From Caldilineaceae bacterium (lineage in GTDB: Bacteria > Chloroflexota > Anaerolineae > Caldilineales > Caldilineaceae): DNA of 64,000 bases. The number at the start of each line of letters is the position of its first letter. Position 1 is the stretch's first letter. The stretch is taken from NCBI GenBank assembly GCA_019637685.1, contig JAHBVF010000005.1, positions 1-64,000 of the forward strand, in the 5' to 3' direction. Position numbers and translations under genes: made by a program. Of the stretch, positions 37,560-46,712 are shown piece after piece. The notes beneath the pieces were generated by a model. The model did not search any database. It saw only the letters and a program-made list of their open reading frames with translations, and had not been told where the DNA came from.

Positions 37560-38699
37560 ATGCACATCACCCAAATCTCCCTCACCGTCCTCCAACTCCC
37601 CGGCAACACTTCCCTCTTTTCCCTGGAAGAAGCGGGCATCGGCACACGCCGCCACTGGATTCCCCGCGGCCAAGGCGCGGCTGACGACCACATCCACCTG
37701 CTGCGGGTGCAGACCGATGGGGGTATCGAAGGCATTTGCACTGTGGGCGACGCCCGCTACACGCAGATGCGCCGGGTTGAGTTGGAGCAGTTGCGTCTGC
37801 TCTGTTTGGGCGAGAACCCCTTCGACCGGGAGCGGCTGGCCGAGAAGCTGACAGCGGCTACTCGCGGGATGTTCTCCCGGCCCGGCTGGTGGGGCGCGTT
37901 TGACAACTGCCTGTGGGATATAGCGGGCAAAGCCGCGGGTTTGCCCGTATACGCGCTGCTGGGTCGGGCGCGGGAGAGTGCGCCCGCCTATTACAACAAC
38001 CGGGGCGACGATTTGGACCTGATGCTGGAGGATACCCTACACGCGGTGGCGTTGGGCTTTCCCGGCGTAAAGGACCACTTCCGCCGGGATGCCAAGGAGA
38101 ATATCGTCTGGCAGGAGGCTATGCGGGAGGCAGTGGGGTCGGAGATTGCCCTCTTCCACGACGCGGCCATGGCCCACTACAATTACGCCGACGCGCTGCG
38201 GGTGGGGCGGGCGCTGGAAGAGCTGGATTTTGTCTGGCTGGAAGAACCCATCCCCGATACCCGCCAGGGGGAGCTACAGCAGTTGGCCGCGGCCCTGGAC
38301 ATTCCCATCCTGGCCTGCGAAACGCTGATGAACGATGTGGATTTGAGCGCCCGTTGGCTCATCTCCGGCGCGACGGATCTGCTGCGTGCCAACGCCCGCC
38401 ACGGCACGACGAATATCCTCAAACTGGCCCATCTGGCCGAGATGCACGGCACGACGATTGAACTCAACGGGCCAGGGGGACTCTTCGGGCTGGTCCACGC
38501 CCATCTCTGCGTCAGCCTAGCCAACAGCAGCTTCTACGAATACTTCCCCGGCGGAACCCGGGACAAAATCGGCCAGGAGATCGGCCTGCTCAACCCGCCC
38601 CTGCCGGAAAAGGGTTTCATCCATCCGCCCGACGCGCCGGGCTGGGGCGCGGAGTGGGATTGGGCGCAACTGGACAGACACACTGTGGAGGTGCTATGA
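37560..38699 (+). CDS. Mandelate racemase/muconate lactonizing enzyme family (enolase superfamily)
   Basis: The 379-residue protein has an N-terminal capping domain and a C-terminal barrel. Metal ligands are Asp in LFHDAAM, Glu in WLEEP and Glu in ACETLM; other family residues include the KDHFR region and a late EYFPGG. Members dehydrate sugar acids or racemise hydroxy acids. Its exact substrate is not recognisable. GAGG lies about nine bases upstream of ATG 37560. Its final codons overlap the next gene (ATGA), so the two are coupled. Confidence 0.85.
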   Translation: MHITQISLTVLQLPGNTSLFSLEEAGIGTRRHWIPRGQGAADDHIHLLRVQTDGGIEGICTVGDARYTQMRRVELEQLRLLCLGENPFDRERLAEKLTAATRGMFSRPGWWGAFDNCLWDIAGKAAGLPVYALLGRARESAPAYYNNRGDDLDLMLEDTLHAVALGFPGVKDHFRRDAKENIVWQEAMREAVGSEIALFHDAAMAHYNYADALRVGRALEELDFVWLEEPIPDTRQGELQQLAAALDIPILACETLMNDVDLSARWLISGATDLLRANARHGTTNILKLAHLAEMHGTTIELNGPGGLFGLVHAHLCVSLANSSFYEYFPGGTRDKIGQEIGLLNPPLPEKGFIHPPDAPGWGAEWDWAQLDRHTVEVL

Positions 38700-39808
38700 G
38701 CCGCTTGACCCCGCCCTTTCAGAGTTTGATTTTCTACTCCGTGCAGAATGAAGATTACCGCACCGAACTGGCCGTTCTGGCACAGATCGGTTCAGCCACA
38801 CCCCTGCGGGTTCTGCTCGTGGCCTCCTCCGGCGAAAACGCGCTCAACCTGCTCACCCAAGAGCGAGTCGGCCAACTCTATGCTGTGGACATCAATCCGG
38901 CTCAGCTTCATTTGTGCGAACTACGACGCACAGCCACCCACCATCTGAGCAGCGATGAACAGATGCGTCTTCTGGGCGCTGACCCGGCAACCGTTGGCGA
39001 GGTGGGGCGAGAAGATCGGCTACTTCTCTACGACCGGCTCGCCCCCCATCTGCCAGACGCCGCCCGCTCTTTCTGGGATGAACGACGGGAGCAGGAGATT
39101 GCCTGGGGCGTGCAGCAGGCGGGACGTAATGACGCCCTGATGCACGACATACAGGAGCATCTGCAAACTGCGGGTTTTGCGCCCCTGCGTCGTCCATTAG
39201 CCGACGAGGAGTTGCCCCACTGGCAGGCGGTCTACACCGAATTGATGACACCGGCTTACATACGGTCTGTCTTCGGTATGCCCAGCGAAGCCCTGGCCGC
39301 CCGCATCGCAGGGATCGCTGGCTATCTGGCCGAACAGCACTTTCGAGCGTTGCAACAGACAGATGCCCAGCACAACTATTTCCTCACCACTGCTTTTGCC
39401 AACCGCTATGCCGACGACGCCGGGGAAGATGGCCTTCCGCTCTATTTGCAGGAGCAGGGATGGGCAACACTGAGACGAATAGGGACGCAAGAGAGGTTGC
39501 ATTTACGGACAGGGAGTATTTTTGATCAGATGGATCAATTGGTCGAGGCAAGCGGGCCTTTCGACCTCATCAGCATCTCCAATATTGCCGACTGGATGAG
39601 CGACGAGCAGTACAGCGGGGCTGTGGCGCGCATTGCCGGCGCGCTGGGATTGGGCGGTGCGCTGCTGGCCCGCACAGGCACAGGCAGTTCAATGATTCTG
39701 GAGCAGACAGGAAAACATCTGCAATTGGATGCAGAGTTCAATCGCCAGCTTTCTCATGCTGAACGGGGGCCGTGGTTTCGCACGATTGTAGCGGGTTTTC
39801 GGATTTGA
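38696..39808 (+). CDS. DUF3419 (BtaA-like) protein
   Basis: The 370-residue protein has a SAM-dependent methyltransferase-like fold: VLLVASSGENALNLL, AVDINPAQLHLCELRR and a C-terminal LISISNIADWMSDEQ, as in BtaA and other DUF3419 members. BtaA transfers the 3-amino-3-carboxypropyl group of SAM to diacylglycerol, the first step of betaine-lipid synthesis. No BtaB methyltransferase is beside it, so membrane-lipid synthesis is only a possibility. Start overlaps the stop of the enolase-superfamily gene by ATGA. Confidence 0.78.
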   Translation: MSRLTPPFQSLIFYSVQNEDYRTELAVLAQIGSATPLRVLLVASSGENALNLLTQERVGQLYAVDINPAQLHLCELRRTATHHLSSDEQMRLLGADPATVGEVGREDRLLLYDRLAPHLPDAARSFWDERREQEIAWGVQQAGRNDALMHDIQEHLQTAGFAPLRRPLADEELPHWQAVYTELMTPAYIRSVFGMPSEALAARIAGIAGYLAEQHFRALQQTDAQHNYFLTTAFANRYADDAGEDGLPLYLQEQGWATLRRIGTQERLHLRTGSIFDQMDQLVEASGPFDLISISNIADWMSDEQYSGAVARIAGALGLGGALLARTGTGSSMILEQTGKHLQLDAEFNRQLSHAERGPWFRTIVAGFRI

Positions 39809-39820
39809 TCGAAACGGAAG

Positions 39821-40345
39821 CTATGGGTCCTGGGCTAAAATCCGCCGGAAGAAGCTATCCAGCGCCACGGCTTTGACATCCGCGTAGAGCCGCCGGTCGT
39901 GATCGCACAGTTCGGCCAGCAGGAATTTCTTGCGGGTGTATTCGTCCCGATCCGCGGGGTGGCTCTTCATCCACTCGCGGAAGAAGAGATGGCGGGCCAG
40001 TTCCGGGCTGTCTTGCGGGCAGGCGTAGAGGTGATGGACGGGCAAATTCGCCCTCTTCTGCTCGTCCGCCAGCTTGAACACCTCCCGGCTCGGAACGCCC
40101 TGATCCCCGTTGTGGACGTAGCCGAGGATCGCCAGCCGTTCAACGACCGCGTCCAGCCCGCCCACGGGAAAGACGATATCGATGTCGATAATCGCTTTGC
40201 CCGCCAGCCCCCGCACGGACGTGCTGCCCACGTGCTCGATGGACAGGCAAGCATCGCCGAGGGCTTCGCCCACCAGCGCCTGCAAAGTAACGAACCACTC
40301 CGCCCAGGCAGGATTGTACGAGTGTACAAGCATCTTCTCTGTCAT
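39821..40345 (-). CDS. GrpB-family (UPF0157) nucleotidyltransferase-like protein
   Basis: The 174-residue protein matches the GrpB family: MLVHSYNPAWAEWF, SIEHVGSTSVRGLAGKAIIDIDIVF, then HHLYACPQDSPEL and RDYLRAH-like FREWMKSHPADRDEY. The fold is that of nucleotidyltransferases; biochemical function is undefined. The start overlaps the stop of the cysteine-peptidase gene upstream by four bases, so these two are co-translated. Confidence 0.85.
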   Translation of the reverse strand: MTEKMLVHSYNPAWAEWFVTLQALVGEALGDACLSIEHVGSTSVRGLAGKAIIDIDIVFPVGGLDAVVERLAILGYVHNGDQGVPSREVFKLADEQKRANLPVHHLYACPQDSPELARHLFFREWMKSHPADRDEYTRKKFLLAELCDHDRRLYADVKAVALDSFFRRILAQDP

Positions 40346-41142
40346 TGCATCCGCTCCAGTACAATCAGCCGACCGCGCAGGTCCAACGCTTCCTGCATGC
40401 CGTTGCGCAGAATTGCTTCCAATCGGGCCGGGTTTTTGAGCCGGGGCGCGCTGGGCGCGTAGGCTCTGCCGAGCAAATCACCCATCCCCCACACCCGGCC
40501 CTGGGCATCCAAAAAATTACCCCAATCGAAGCAGCCGTCCAGGGCCAGATTGGCCGCGACCAGCTTTTCCAAAGAAAAATCTGCTTCGTAGCCGTGGCCC
40601 GCCCCCCACACATCTTCAAAAGAATCGGCCAGAAAGACTGTCCCCTGCGTCGCCTCCCAGCGGTTGACCAGTGCCCAGTGGGCGTCTGCGGGCAGGAAAA
40701 CGCGCTCCGCGTCTTTCGCCTTCCTTGCCGCGTCCACCGCGGCTGCCTTTACATCACCTGTGGATTGACGCCCCAGCAGCCGGTAGAAAACGTCGTAGCT
40801 CTCTGGCCGGGCAAAGGGAATGAGCAGGGCAGAGCCAGTCTGGGCAGACGCCTGCAGGCGCGCGCGTAGCTGGGCGGGCGTGGAAAAGACAGCGGATTGG
40901 GCGCGGAAAAAGGCTTCTCCGTTCAGCCGAATGCCCCGAATCAGGTCCAGCAGCAGATCAATAGAGAGTACTTCCCCAATAAATGTGCGGGGATCGGCCT
41001 TTTCCAGTTGATCCAGTTGGCCGACGAGGGCGCGCTCGGTTGTGGCGTCGCAGCCCAGAAAGCGGGCCGCGCTGACAACGGCGAACAGCCCACAGTTGGC
41101 CCCGGTCTGTACAGGAATACGCTGGGGTGATAAGGGCGGCAC
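40342..41142 (-). CDS. Papain-like (C39-type fold) cysteine peptidase candidate
   Basis: The 266-residue protein has QTGANCGLFAVVSA near its N-terminus, with Gln12 and Cys17 in the Q-x4-C arrangement of papain-like folds. DAHWALVNRW (His155) and VFLADSFED (Asp173) follow in the right order for a Cys-His-Asp triad. There is no signal peptide and no ABC transporter nearby, so this is not a bacteriocin exporter. It could also be an inactive relative. GTG start with AGAAAGA upstream. It is divergent from the TIR operon and overlaps GrpB by four bases. Confidence 0.6.
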   Translation of the reverse strand: MPPLSPQRIPVQTGANCGLFAVVSAARFLGCDATTERALVGQLDQLEKADPRTFIGEVLSIDLLLDLIRGIRLNGEAFFRAQSAVFSTPAQLRARLQASAQTGSALLIPFARPESYDVFYRLLGRQSTGDVKAAAVDAARKAKDAERVFLPADAHWALVNRWEATQGTVFLADSFEDVWGAGHGYEADFSLEKLVAANLALDGCFDWGNFLDAQGRVWGMGDLLGRAYAPSAPRLKNPARLEAILRNGMQEALDLRGRLIVLERMQ

Positions 41143-41243
41143 GAATCGTCTTTCTGGGATGGCTTCTTTGGTGGATGTCGGATTGCAACGCCAATCCTAC
41201 ACAGCAAATCCGCTGGTGGCAAATCGCCGGGTGAATTCTTCTC

Positions 41244-41273
41244 TTGTCCTGCCCCGCTTTCCCGTGTTAGAAT
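41244..41273 (+). promoter_or_regulatory. Promoter of the TIR/caspase operon
   Basis: TTGTCC (41244-41249) and TAGAAT (41268-41273) with 18-base spacing, about 55 bases before the TIR gene start. Motif-based call. Confidence 0.45.
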
Positions 41274-41328
41274 TCAGCCACGCAGGCCGCAACTTTTCCC
41301 CTATCCGTTCCCCCGGTTTGGTGTATCA

Positions 41329-43305
41329 ATGGCCGAAGAATCTACCTATCGCTATGACATTTTTATCAGCTACAGCCCGGCCGATGCGGAATGGGCGCTG
41401 GACTGGCTGTTGCCGCGCCTGACCGGAGCTGGCCTGCTGGTTGCCACACCCGAAGAGAGCTTTCGGCCTGGCGTGCCGGTGTTGAACGAAACAGAACGCT
41501 GCATCCGCGAAAGCCGCAAAATTGTAGCGGTGCTGAGCCAGGCTTATGTGGCGGACAGCGCGGCGGAGTTCGAGGGGCTGCTTGTCCAGCACAGAGACCC
41601 CGCGGCCCGTCTGCGCCGCCTGATTCCCATCCGCCTGGAAGCTGTGGACGCGCCGGGCCGCATCGCGCTGCTGGGCAGCGTGGATATGACCGACCCGGCG
41701 CGGCGGGAAGCCCAGATTGCCCGGATTGTGGCCGCGGTGCAGGGAACCGACGACCTGCCCGAACTGCGCTACGAACGCATTCCCGACGCGGCCCAGCGCT
41801 GGTGGGAGCTGCGCTGGTTTCAGATAGCCGGTGTGGCCTCTCTGCTGACGCTGCTGCTGGTGGCGGGGTGGATTTGGTCCCAGCGCCCGCCGCCGCGGCC
41901 CACGGCCATGCCAGAAAACAACTACAACATTGCCTTTGCCCCCTTTGCGCCCACAAACTCCGACGACCCCGGCGCCAGCGAGACCGCGGCCGAGGGAAAG
42001 GGCCGGGCCGATGAAATTGCCCTGCTTCTGCGCGGCCAGAGCGAGGACCTGAGCAAACTGATCAACCGCCCCGTAACCGTCTGGGGGCCAGCCGATGGCG
42101 TGCGGGCTATCGCGGCCAGCGAAGTGGAAAGCCGTACTGCCGATCTCAACGCCGACCTGCTGGTCTATGGCACAATTGAACGGGCCAGCGATGGCGACTG
42201 GCAGTTGCAGCCCCTTTTCTATCTCGCGGACAGGACAGCCCAAACCACTTCTGCAAACCTGGCCGGGGAATTGCAGGGCAGCCACGCGCTGGGCAGGGCC
42301 ATCCGCTACAGCCCCAGCGCCGAATTGCAGGGAGACGCCAACGGCGAGATTCAGCGGCGGATGGAGGCCCTGCAACTGCTGGTGCGGGGTTTTCTCTACT
42401 ATTCCCAGGAGAGCGCGGCGGGCTATACCAAAGCGCTGCGGGAGTTTGAGGCAGCCACCCAGAGCGGGTGGGCCCAGGCCGAGGACCATACGGGCCAGGA
42501 GATTCTCTATTACTTTTTGGGCGGCGCATATTTGCAGCAGTTGATTTTCGCTGTGGAGGAGAACGCCAGTGTGGACGAACGCCGCGAGATTATTTTCAAT
42601 GCGCTGGATGGCTATGAAAAGGCAATCGATCTGAACGCTAACTATCTGCGGGCCATCAACGGCGAAGCTGCCGGATACGTCCAGTTGGCCCGGCTGGCCC
42701 AGGTGGAAGCGGGCAGCACCTGCGGCTGGGATTGGGGCTGGCTGGACGAGGCCGCCCCGCTCTATGCGCAGGTGCTGGACGCGGATGATTCCCTGAAACT
42801 GCCGGGCGACAATCTGGACATCAACGCCCATTTGGGTCTGGGACGCATCGCCTTCACCCGCTCCATCTGCGGCCAGGCGGACGAATGGGCCGTGGCCCGT
42901 GGGCACTACGACGCTGCCATTGCGCTCTATGAATCTGAACGTCGCCCCTCCCAGACGCTGCAAGCCATTTTGGCCTATCGGGAGCGGGGACACACGGATT
43001 TTCTGAACCCGGATGACCGGCTCCCCGCGGGGAGCCAGCGGCTGAACGAGGCCATCGGCTTCTATCGGGCATCCGTGGCCGTGGGTGTGGCCCGCAACCG
43101 GGAACAATCGCTATTGATGGCACAGGATTCGCTGATTTTCTTGCTGAAAGCGCTCTGCCAGAATGGAGAGGTGGACGCGCTTGCACCGACTTTGGACGAT
43201 TTCCTGACTCACTTGACCGAACCCGATTCAGTACGTGACACAATTGTCAACAGCGCGGGCTTTGCAAACCGCGAGGAGGAATGCCACAATGCCATCGCTC
43301 AATAA
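41329..43305 (+). CDS. TIR domain-transmembrane-helical repeat protein
   Basis: The 658-residue protein starts with a TIR domain (YRYDIFISYSPADAEWALDW, then VAVLSQAYVADSAAEFEGLL), with Glu82 at the conserved catalytic-type position. A single transmembrane segment lies at about 165-183, preceded by Arg/Trp-rich residues that favour a cytoplasmic TIR. The remaining ~475 residues are helical with TPR-like repeats (YTKALREFEAATQSGW, ALDGYEKAIDLNANYL), and would face outward. TIR domains can cleave NAD+ or make signalling nucleotides. It overlaps the next gene by 17 bases and shares a run with a caspase-TIR fusion, suggesting one effector module. Activity is inferred. Confidence 0.82.
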   Translation: MAEESTYRYDIFISYSPADAEWALDWLLPRLTGAGLLVATPEESFRPGVPVLNETERCIRESRKIVAVLSQAYVADSAAEFEGLLVQHRDPAARLRRLIPIRLEAVDAPGRIALLGSVDMTDPARREAQIARIVAAVQGTDDLPELRYERIPDAAQRWWELRWFQIAGVASLLTLLLVAGWIWSQRPPPRPTAMPENNYNIAFAPFAPTNSDDPGASETAAEGKGRADEIALLLRGQSEDLSKLINRPVTVWGPADGVRAIAASEVESRTADLNADLLVYGTIERASDGDWQLQPLFYLADRTAQTTSANLAGELQGSHALGRAIRYSPSAELQGDANGEIQRRMEALQLLVRGFLYYSQESAAGYTKALREFEAATQSGWAQAEDHTGQEILYYFLGGAYLQQLIFAVEENASVDERREIIFNALDGYEKAIDLNANYLRAINGEAAGYVQLARLAQVEAGSTCGWDWGWLDEAAPLYAQVLDADDSLKLPGDNLDINAHLGLGRIAFTRSICGQADEWAVARGHYDAAIALYESERRPSQTLQAILAYRERGHTDFLNPDDRLPAGSQRLNEAIGFYRASVAVGVARNREQSLLMAQDSLIFLLKALCQNGEVDALAPTLDDFLTHLTEPDSVRDTIVNSAGFANREEECHNAIAQ

Positions 43306-45343
43306 ACACAAGCGCTACCTGCGTCTGACGGCAGGTGGGGCAGTTGTACTGCTGATAGGCCTGCTCCTGCTGCTGGTGCAAAGCGCGGGGCCAGGCTATG
43401 CCGCGCCGCCAGCCGCGCCCGTCGCCAAACACCGCACGCCCACAGTGACGCCCACCCCCACCCCCACCGGGCGCAGCAACGATGTGAGAACCCAAAGTCT
43501 GGAGGACGAACTGGGCATTGATCCTTTCATCGGCTATGAATCCGTGCCCGCCTTTCTGGTGGGCGTGCCGGACCTCTGCGGCGACACGGTTGTGGCCCCC
43601 GGCGGTGATGCCTGGGCGCTGTCCAAAACAACTTTCTACATCGGCGATCCCAAACAGTCCAGCGACACCACCCTCTACGTTCAGCGCTGCGTGGGGGACT
43701 TCCAGCCCTGGGGCGGGATTGGCTCGCTGACAGCTCCGGGAATCTTCCATCTGCTGCCGCCGTCCACAATTTTGCAACCCATAGCCACGCCGTCCGCGCC
43801 CATTGCCAGCGCACTGCTGCTGCCCGTGGAAGCCTTCCGGGTGCTGCCGACAGCCATCCCCATCGACCGGGCGCCGGTACTCTCGCCCATCTTCTCCCCG
43901 CCCCCCATCCCCGCGATTCCGACGATTGAGGCCCCGGAACGCTTTGAGGTGATGCCGCAGACGACTGTCACCCTGCGCGTGCCCGGCGGACAGGAGATTG
44001 TCCTGTCCAATGCGGGTTTCAACCGTCCGGACCTGTGGAGCTATTCCTTCCCCATCGACAGCCCCAGCGGGACCTATCAACTGATATTGGCCTCTGGGGG
44101 AAACCAGCAGACCCGTGAAATCTTTGTGGCTGGGGCAGCCCGCATCTATGCCACAGATCGCAATGGCAATGTGGCTGACAACTTTCTCACCCCCAGCGAG
44201 GCGCGCATCACTTACGCCGATTTCCAGAGCGGGCAGAAAGTATCGACGATTCTCTACCGGGTGGTGGAAACCCTGTCCCCGAATGTGTTCAGCCCCAGCG
44301 CGCTGGCCGAGGTGGCGCACTGGACCTTCACAGCGGGGGACCAGCCCATCCAAGAGCGGCTTTCCCAACGCTTGCCGCCCAGCGCTGGCCCGGCCTACGG
44401 CAATTTCTTGCTGTTGGCTTGCTATACAGATGTATGCAATCAGATGCCTCGGATCGAAGTCAGCACCCGCCAGGTGATCTGGCCCCAAATGGTGTTGGGT
44501 TCGGTCTATATTACACCGGACGCTTCTGTGCTGGATCTGCCGGCCAGCTTCCAGACCATCCGCTTTGCTCCCGGCGCTATCGACGCGCTGGTGGAACTGA
44601 CGCTCAGCGATGCCAGCCCCGCGGGCTATCTGCTCTCGGCCAACGCAGGTCAGCGCATGCGTGTGCAACTGGACACGCCGAACGTACAGGTCTATGTGCT
44701 TGGCCCGTCCGGCGAAATTTTGCTGCCCATCGCCCAGGGCGTGGCCCTGTGGGAATTCGCCCTGCAACAGAGCGGCCAGCACAGGCTGCTCGTCTATGGC
44801 GTGGAAGACGGCCACATGACCATCACCATTCCGCCGGGAACTTTCTCCTCCGGGAGCGCGCCGCCCCTGCCCACACCGACGCGTACGCCGTCGCCCGCGC
44901 CGCTCTCTATCGATCCCCTGCACGACACATTGCTGGAAAAGATGGCCGCGGCCAGCACGCCCAACGACTTCCCCAACCTGGGCAACGCGCTGGTGGAGCA
45001 TCTGCTGGGCCACCTCTCCGACTTTGACAGCACGGGCATCGGGTCAAATATCGTCATCAACGCGCTGGGCCAGGCCGATGTGGGCGACCGGCTGAACGGC
45101 ATTGTCCACAAAGTGTGGGGGGACTGGAGCCGGGACAGCGGAGAGCCGCTCAACGACAACCCGGCGGCGCTTTCGCCCTTCCGTCAACTGGTGGTGCGAA
45201 TGATCCAGGGCAGCGTGGGCACGCTCTCTGCGCAGGAACAGCGAGCCATACTCAGTTGGCTCACCCGCAACGAAAACCCCAGCGTCTGGCGCACCAATCC
45301 CAATGGGGTGATCGGGGCCATCAACCGGGAGATTTTTCCGTAG
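43289..45343 (+). CDS. Large exported protein of the TIR/caspase module
   Basis: The 684-residue protein begins after GGAGGAAT with a hydrophobic signal or anchor (about residues 12-30), then a Thr/Pro-rich linker (TPTVTPTPTPTG). The body is beta-rich with possible Ig-like or propeller strands, a second Pro/Thr linker near residue 527, and a compact ~140-residue helical C-terminus. I recognise no family. The start lies within the TIR gene (17-base overlap), so translation is coupled. It may be an extracytoplasmic sensor or scaffold for the TIR proteins. The C-terminal helical domain could be an effector-associated domain, but it would be on the wrong side unless only anchored. Confidence 0.6.
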   Translation: MPSLNKHKRYLRLTAGGAVVLLIGLLLLLVQSAGPGYAAPPAAPVAKHRTPTVTPTPTPTGRSNDVRTQSLEDELGIDPFIGYESVPAFLVGVPDLCGDTVVAPGGDAWALSKTTFYIGDPKQSSDTTLYVQRCVGDFQPWGGIGSLTAPGIFHLLPPSTILQPIATPSAPIASALLLPVEAFRVLPTAIPIDRAPVLSPIFSPPPIPAIPTIEAPERFEVMPQTTVTLRVPGGQEIVLSNAGFNRPDLWSYSFPIDSPSGTYQLILASGGNQQTREIFVAGAARIYATDRNGNVADNFLTPSEARITYADFQSGQKVSTILYRVVETLSPNVFSPSALAEVAHWTFTAGDQPIQERLSQRLPPSAGPAYGNFLLLACYTDVCNQMPRIEVSTRQVIWPQMVLGSVYITPDASVLDLPASFQTIRFAPGAIDALVELTLSDASPAGYLLSANAGQRMRVQLDTPNVQVYVLGPSGEILLPIAQGVALWEFALQQSGQHRLLVYGVEDGHMTITIPPGTFSSGSAPPLPTPTRTPSPAPLSIDPLHDTLLEKMAAASTPNDFPNLGNALVEHLLGHLSDFDSTGIGSNIVINALGQADVGDRLNGIVHKVWGDWSRDSGEPLNDNPAALSPFRQLVVRMIQGSVGTLSAQEQRAILSWLTRNENPSVWRTNPNGVIGAINREIFP

Positions 45344-45404
45344 CCAATCGCTGGCAGAAGACAAATGACAGACCACGTGTACCGTCACAGGAGGGATAGA
45401 ATCA

Positions 45405-46676
45405 ATGCCTGTTCTTGAAAATGCCCACGGACTGGTGGTGGGAATCGCCAACTATCAGCACGTGACGAAGCTCTCCGCCAGTGTGCTGCGGGATTCTATG
45501 GAAGTCTACAAAACCCTCATCGACCCAGCGGCGTGTGCCTATCCCCGGCAGAATGTGGCACTGCTGCAAGATGAAAAGGCGACGAGAGAAGCACTGCGCG
45601 AGGCACTGGCGGCCCTGGCCACAAAGACCGACGAAAATTCGATTGTCACAATCTATCTCTCCAGCCACGGGGGACGGGTGGAAGAGGGAGAGTTTCAGGG
45701 CGAGTACATCGCGCCGGTGGATGCAAAATACGACCCGGCAGACCCGTCCCAACTGGCCGCGACGGGCATCTCTGGCGACGAATTCAGCGCGGCCCTGGCT
45801 GCCATCCGTGCCCGCAAAGTGCTGGTGCTGCTGGACTGCTGCCACGCGGGCGGCATCGGCGAGACGAAATCTCTGGCCCCAGACACCGGGCTGACAAAGG
45901 GTTTCTCCCAGGCAATGTACGATCGTCTGGGCGCGGGGGAAGGCCGGGCGATTTTGGCATCGGCCCGGCCTGACGAAAAGTCCTACATTCTGCCCGGCGA
46001 TCAGAACAGTCTCTTCACCAAACATCTGCTGGCTGGTCTGCGCGGGGGCGTGGCCGGCGAGGATGAGTACGTGCGGGTCTTCCGGCTCTTCGAATATGTG
46101 CAGCCGAAGGTAACGGCGCAACACCCCGACCAGCACCCCCGTTTCAAGGCAAATCTGGGGGACAATTTTGCCATCGCCTTCTACAAAGGCGGAGAGTCAA
46201 AGCAGATCGCGCCCGCGCCGGCCGTGACAGACGCCGAGTTCACCTACGACGTATACATCAGCTATACGGACAAAGAACCGGATGCCGCGTGGGTGTGGGA
46301 CACATTCCTTCCCCGGCTGGAAGCAGAAGGCATCGATTCCAAGCGCATTGCTGTCGCGGGCGAAGTGGAACGGCCCGGCCCCACACTTTTGCTGGAAGCA
46401 GAACGGGCGCTACAATATTCCAAACGGGTGTTGCTGGTGATGTCCGACCAATATTTTGACGATCCCAGAGCAACCTTCGACTTCGAACTGACCCAGCATT
46501 TGCAGGTGAAACGGGAGGAGTTTCGTCTCCTGCCCGTCATCTTCCCGCCGGGGATGGACGAAAGTCGTATCCCCGAACGGCTGGATATGTACAGCCGTTC
46601 TGACCTGACCAAACGCACAGAAAGCCGGATGCAGCGTTTGGTCGAAGAATTGAAACAGCCCTTGCCCACGCGTTGA
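45405..46676 (+). CDS. Caspase-like (C14) peptidase fused to a TIR domain
   Basis: The 423-residue protein has an N-terminal caspase-fold domain. His88 lies in SSHGG and Cys146 in LDCCHAGG, preceded by GLVVGIANYQ and followed by ASARPDEKSY and a SLFTKHLLAGL helix, as in bacterial metacaspase-like peptidases. After a linker (~255-280) a TIR domain runs to the C-terminus (YDVYISYTDKEPDAAWVW), with Glu361 in TFDFELTQ at the expected catalytic position. Catalytic residues of both domains are present. Such pairings are known in conflict and cell-death proteins. It follows the exported protein by 61 bases. Confidence 0.88.
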   Translation: MPVLENAHGLVVGIANYQHVTKLSASVLRDSMEVYKTLIDPAACAYPRQNVALLQDEKATREALREALAALATKTDENSIVTIYLSSHGGRVEEGEFQGEYIAPVDAKYDPADPSQLAATGISGDEFSAALAAIRARKVLVLLDCCHAGGIGETKSLAPDTGLTKGFSQAMYDRLGAGEGRAILASARPDEKSYILPGDQNSLFTKHLLAGLRGGVAGEDEYVRVFRLFEYVQPKVTAQHPDQHPRFKANLGDNFAIAFYKGGESKQIAPAPAVTDAEFTYDVYISYTDKEPDAAWVWDTFLPRLEAEGIDSKRIAVAGEVERPGPTLLLEAERALQYSKRVLLVMSDQYFDDPRATFDFELTQHLQVKREEFRLLPVIFPPGMDESRIPERLDMYSRSDLTKRTESRMQRLVEELKQPLPTR

Positions 46677-46712
46677 GCACACGTAGGCACATCCACACAA
46701 GGAATTCCACAA

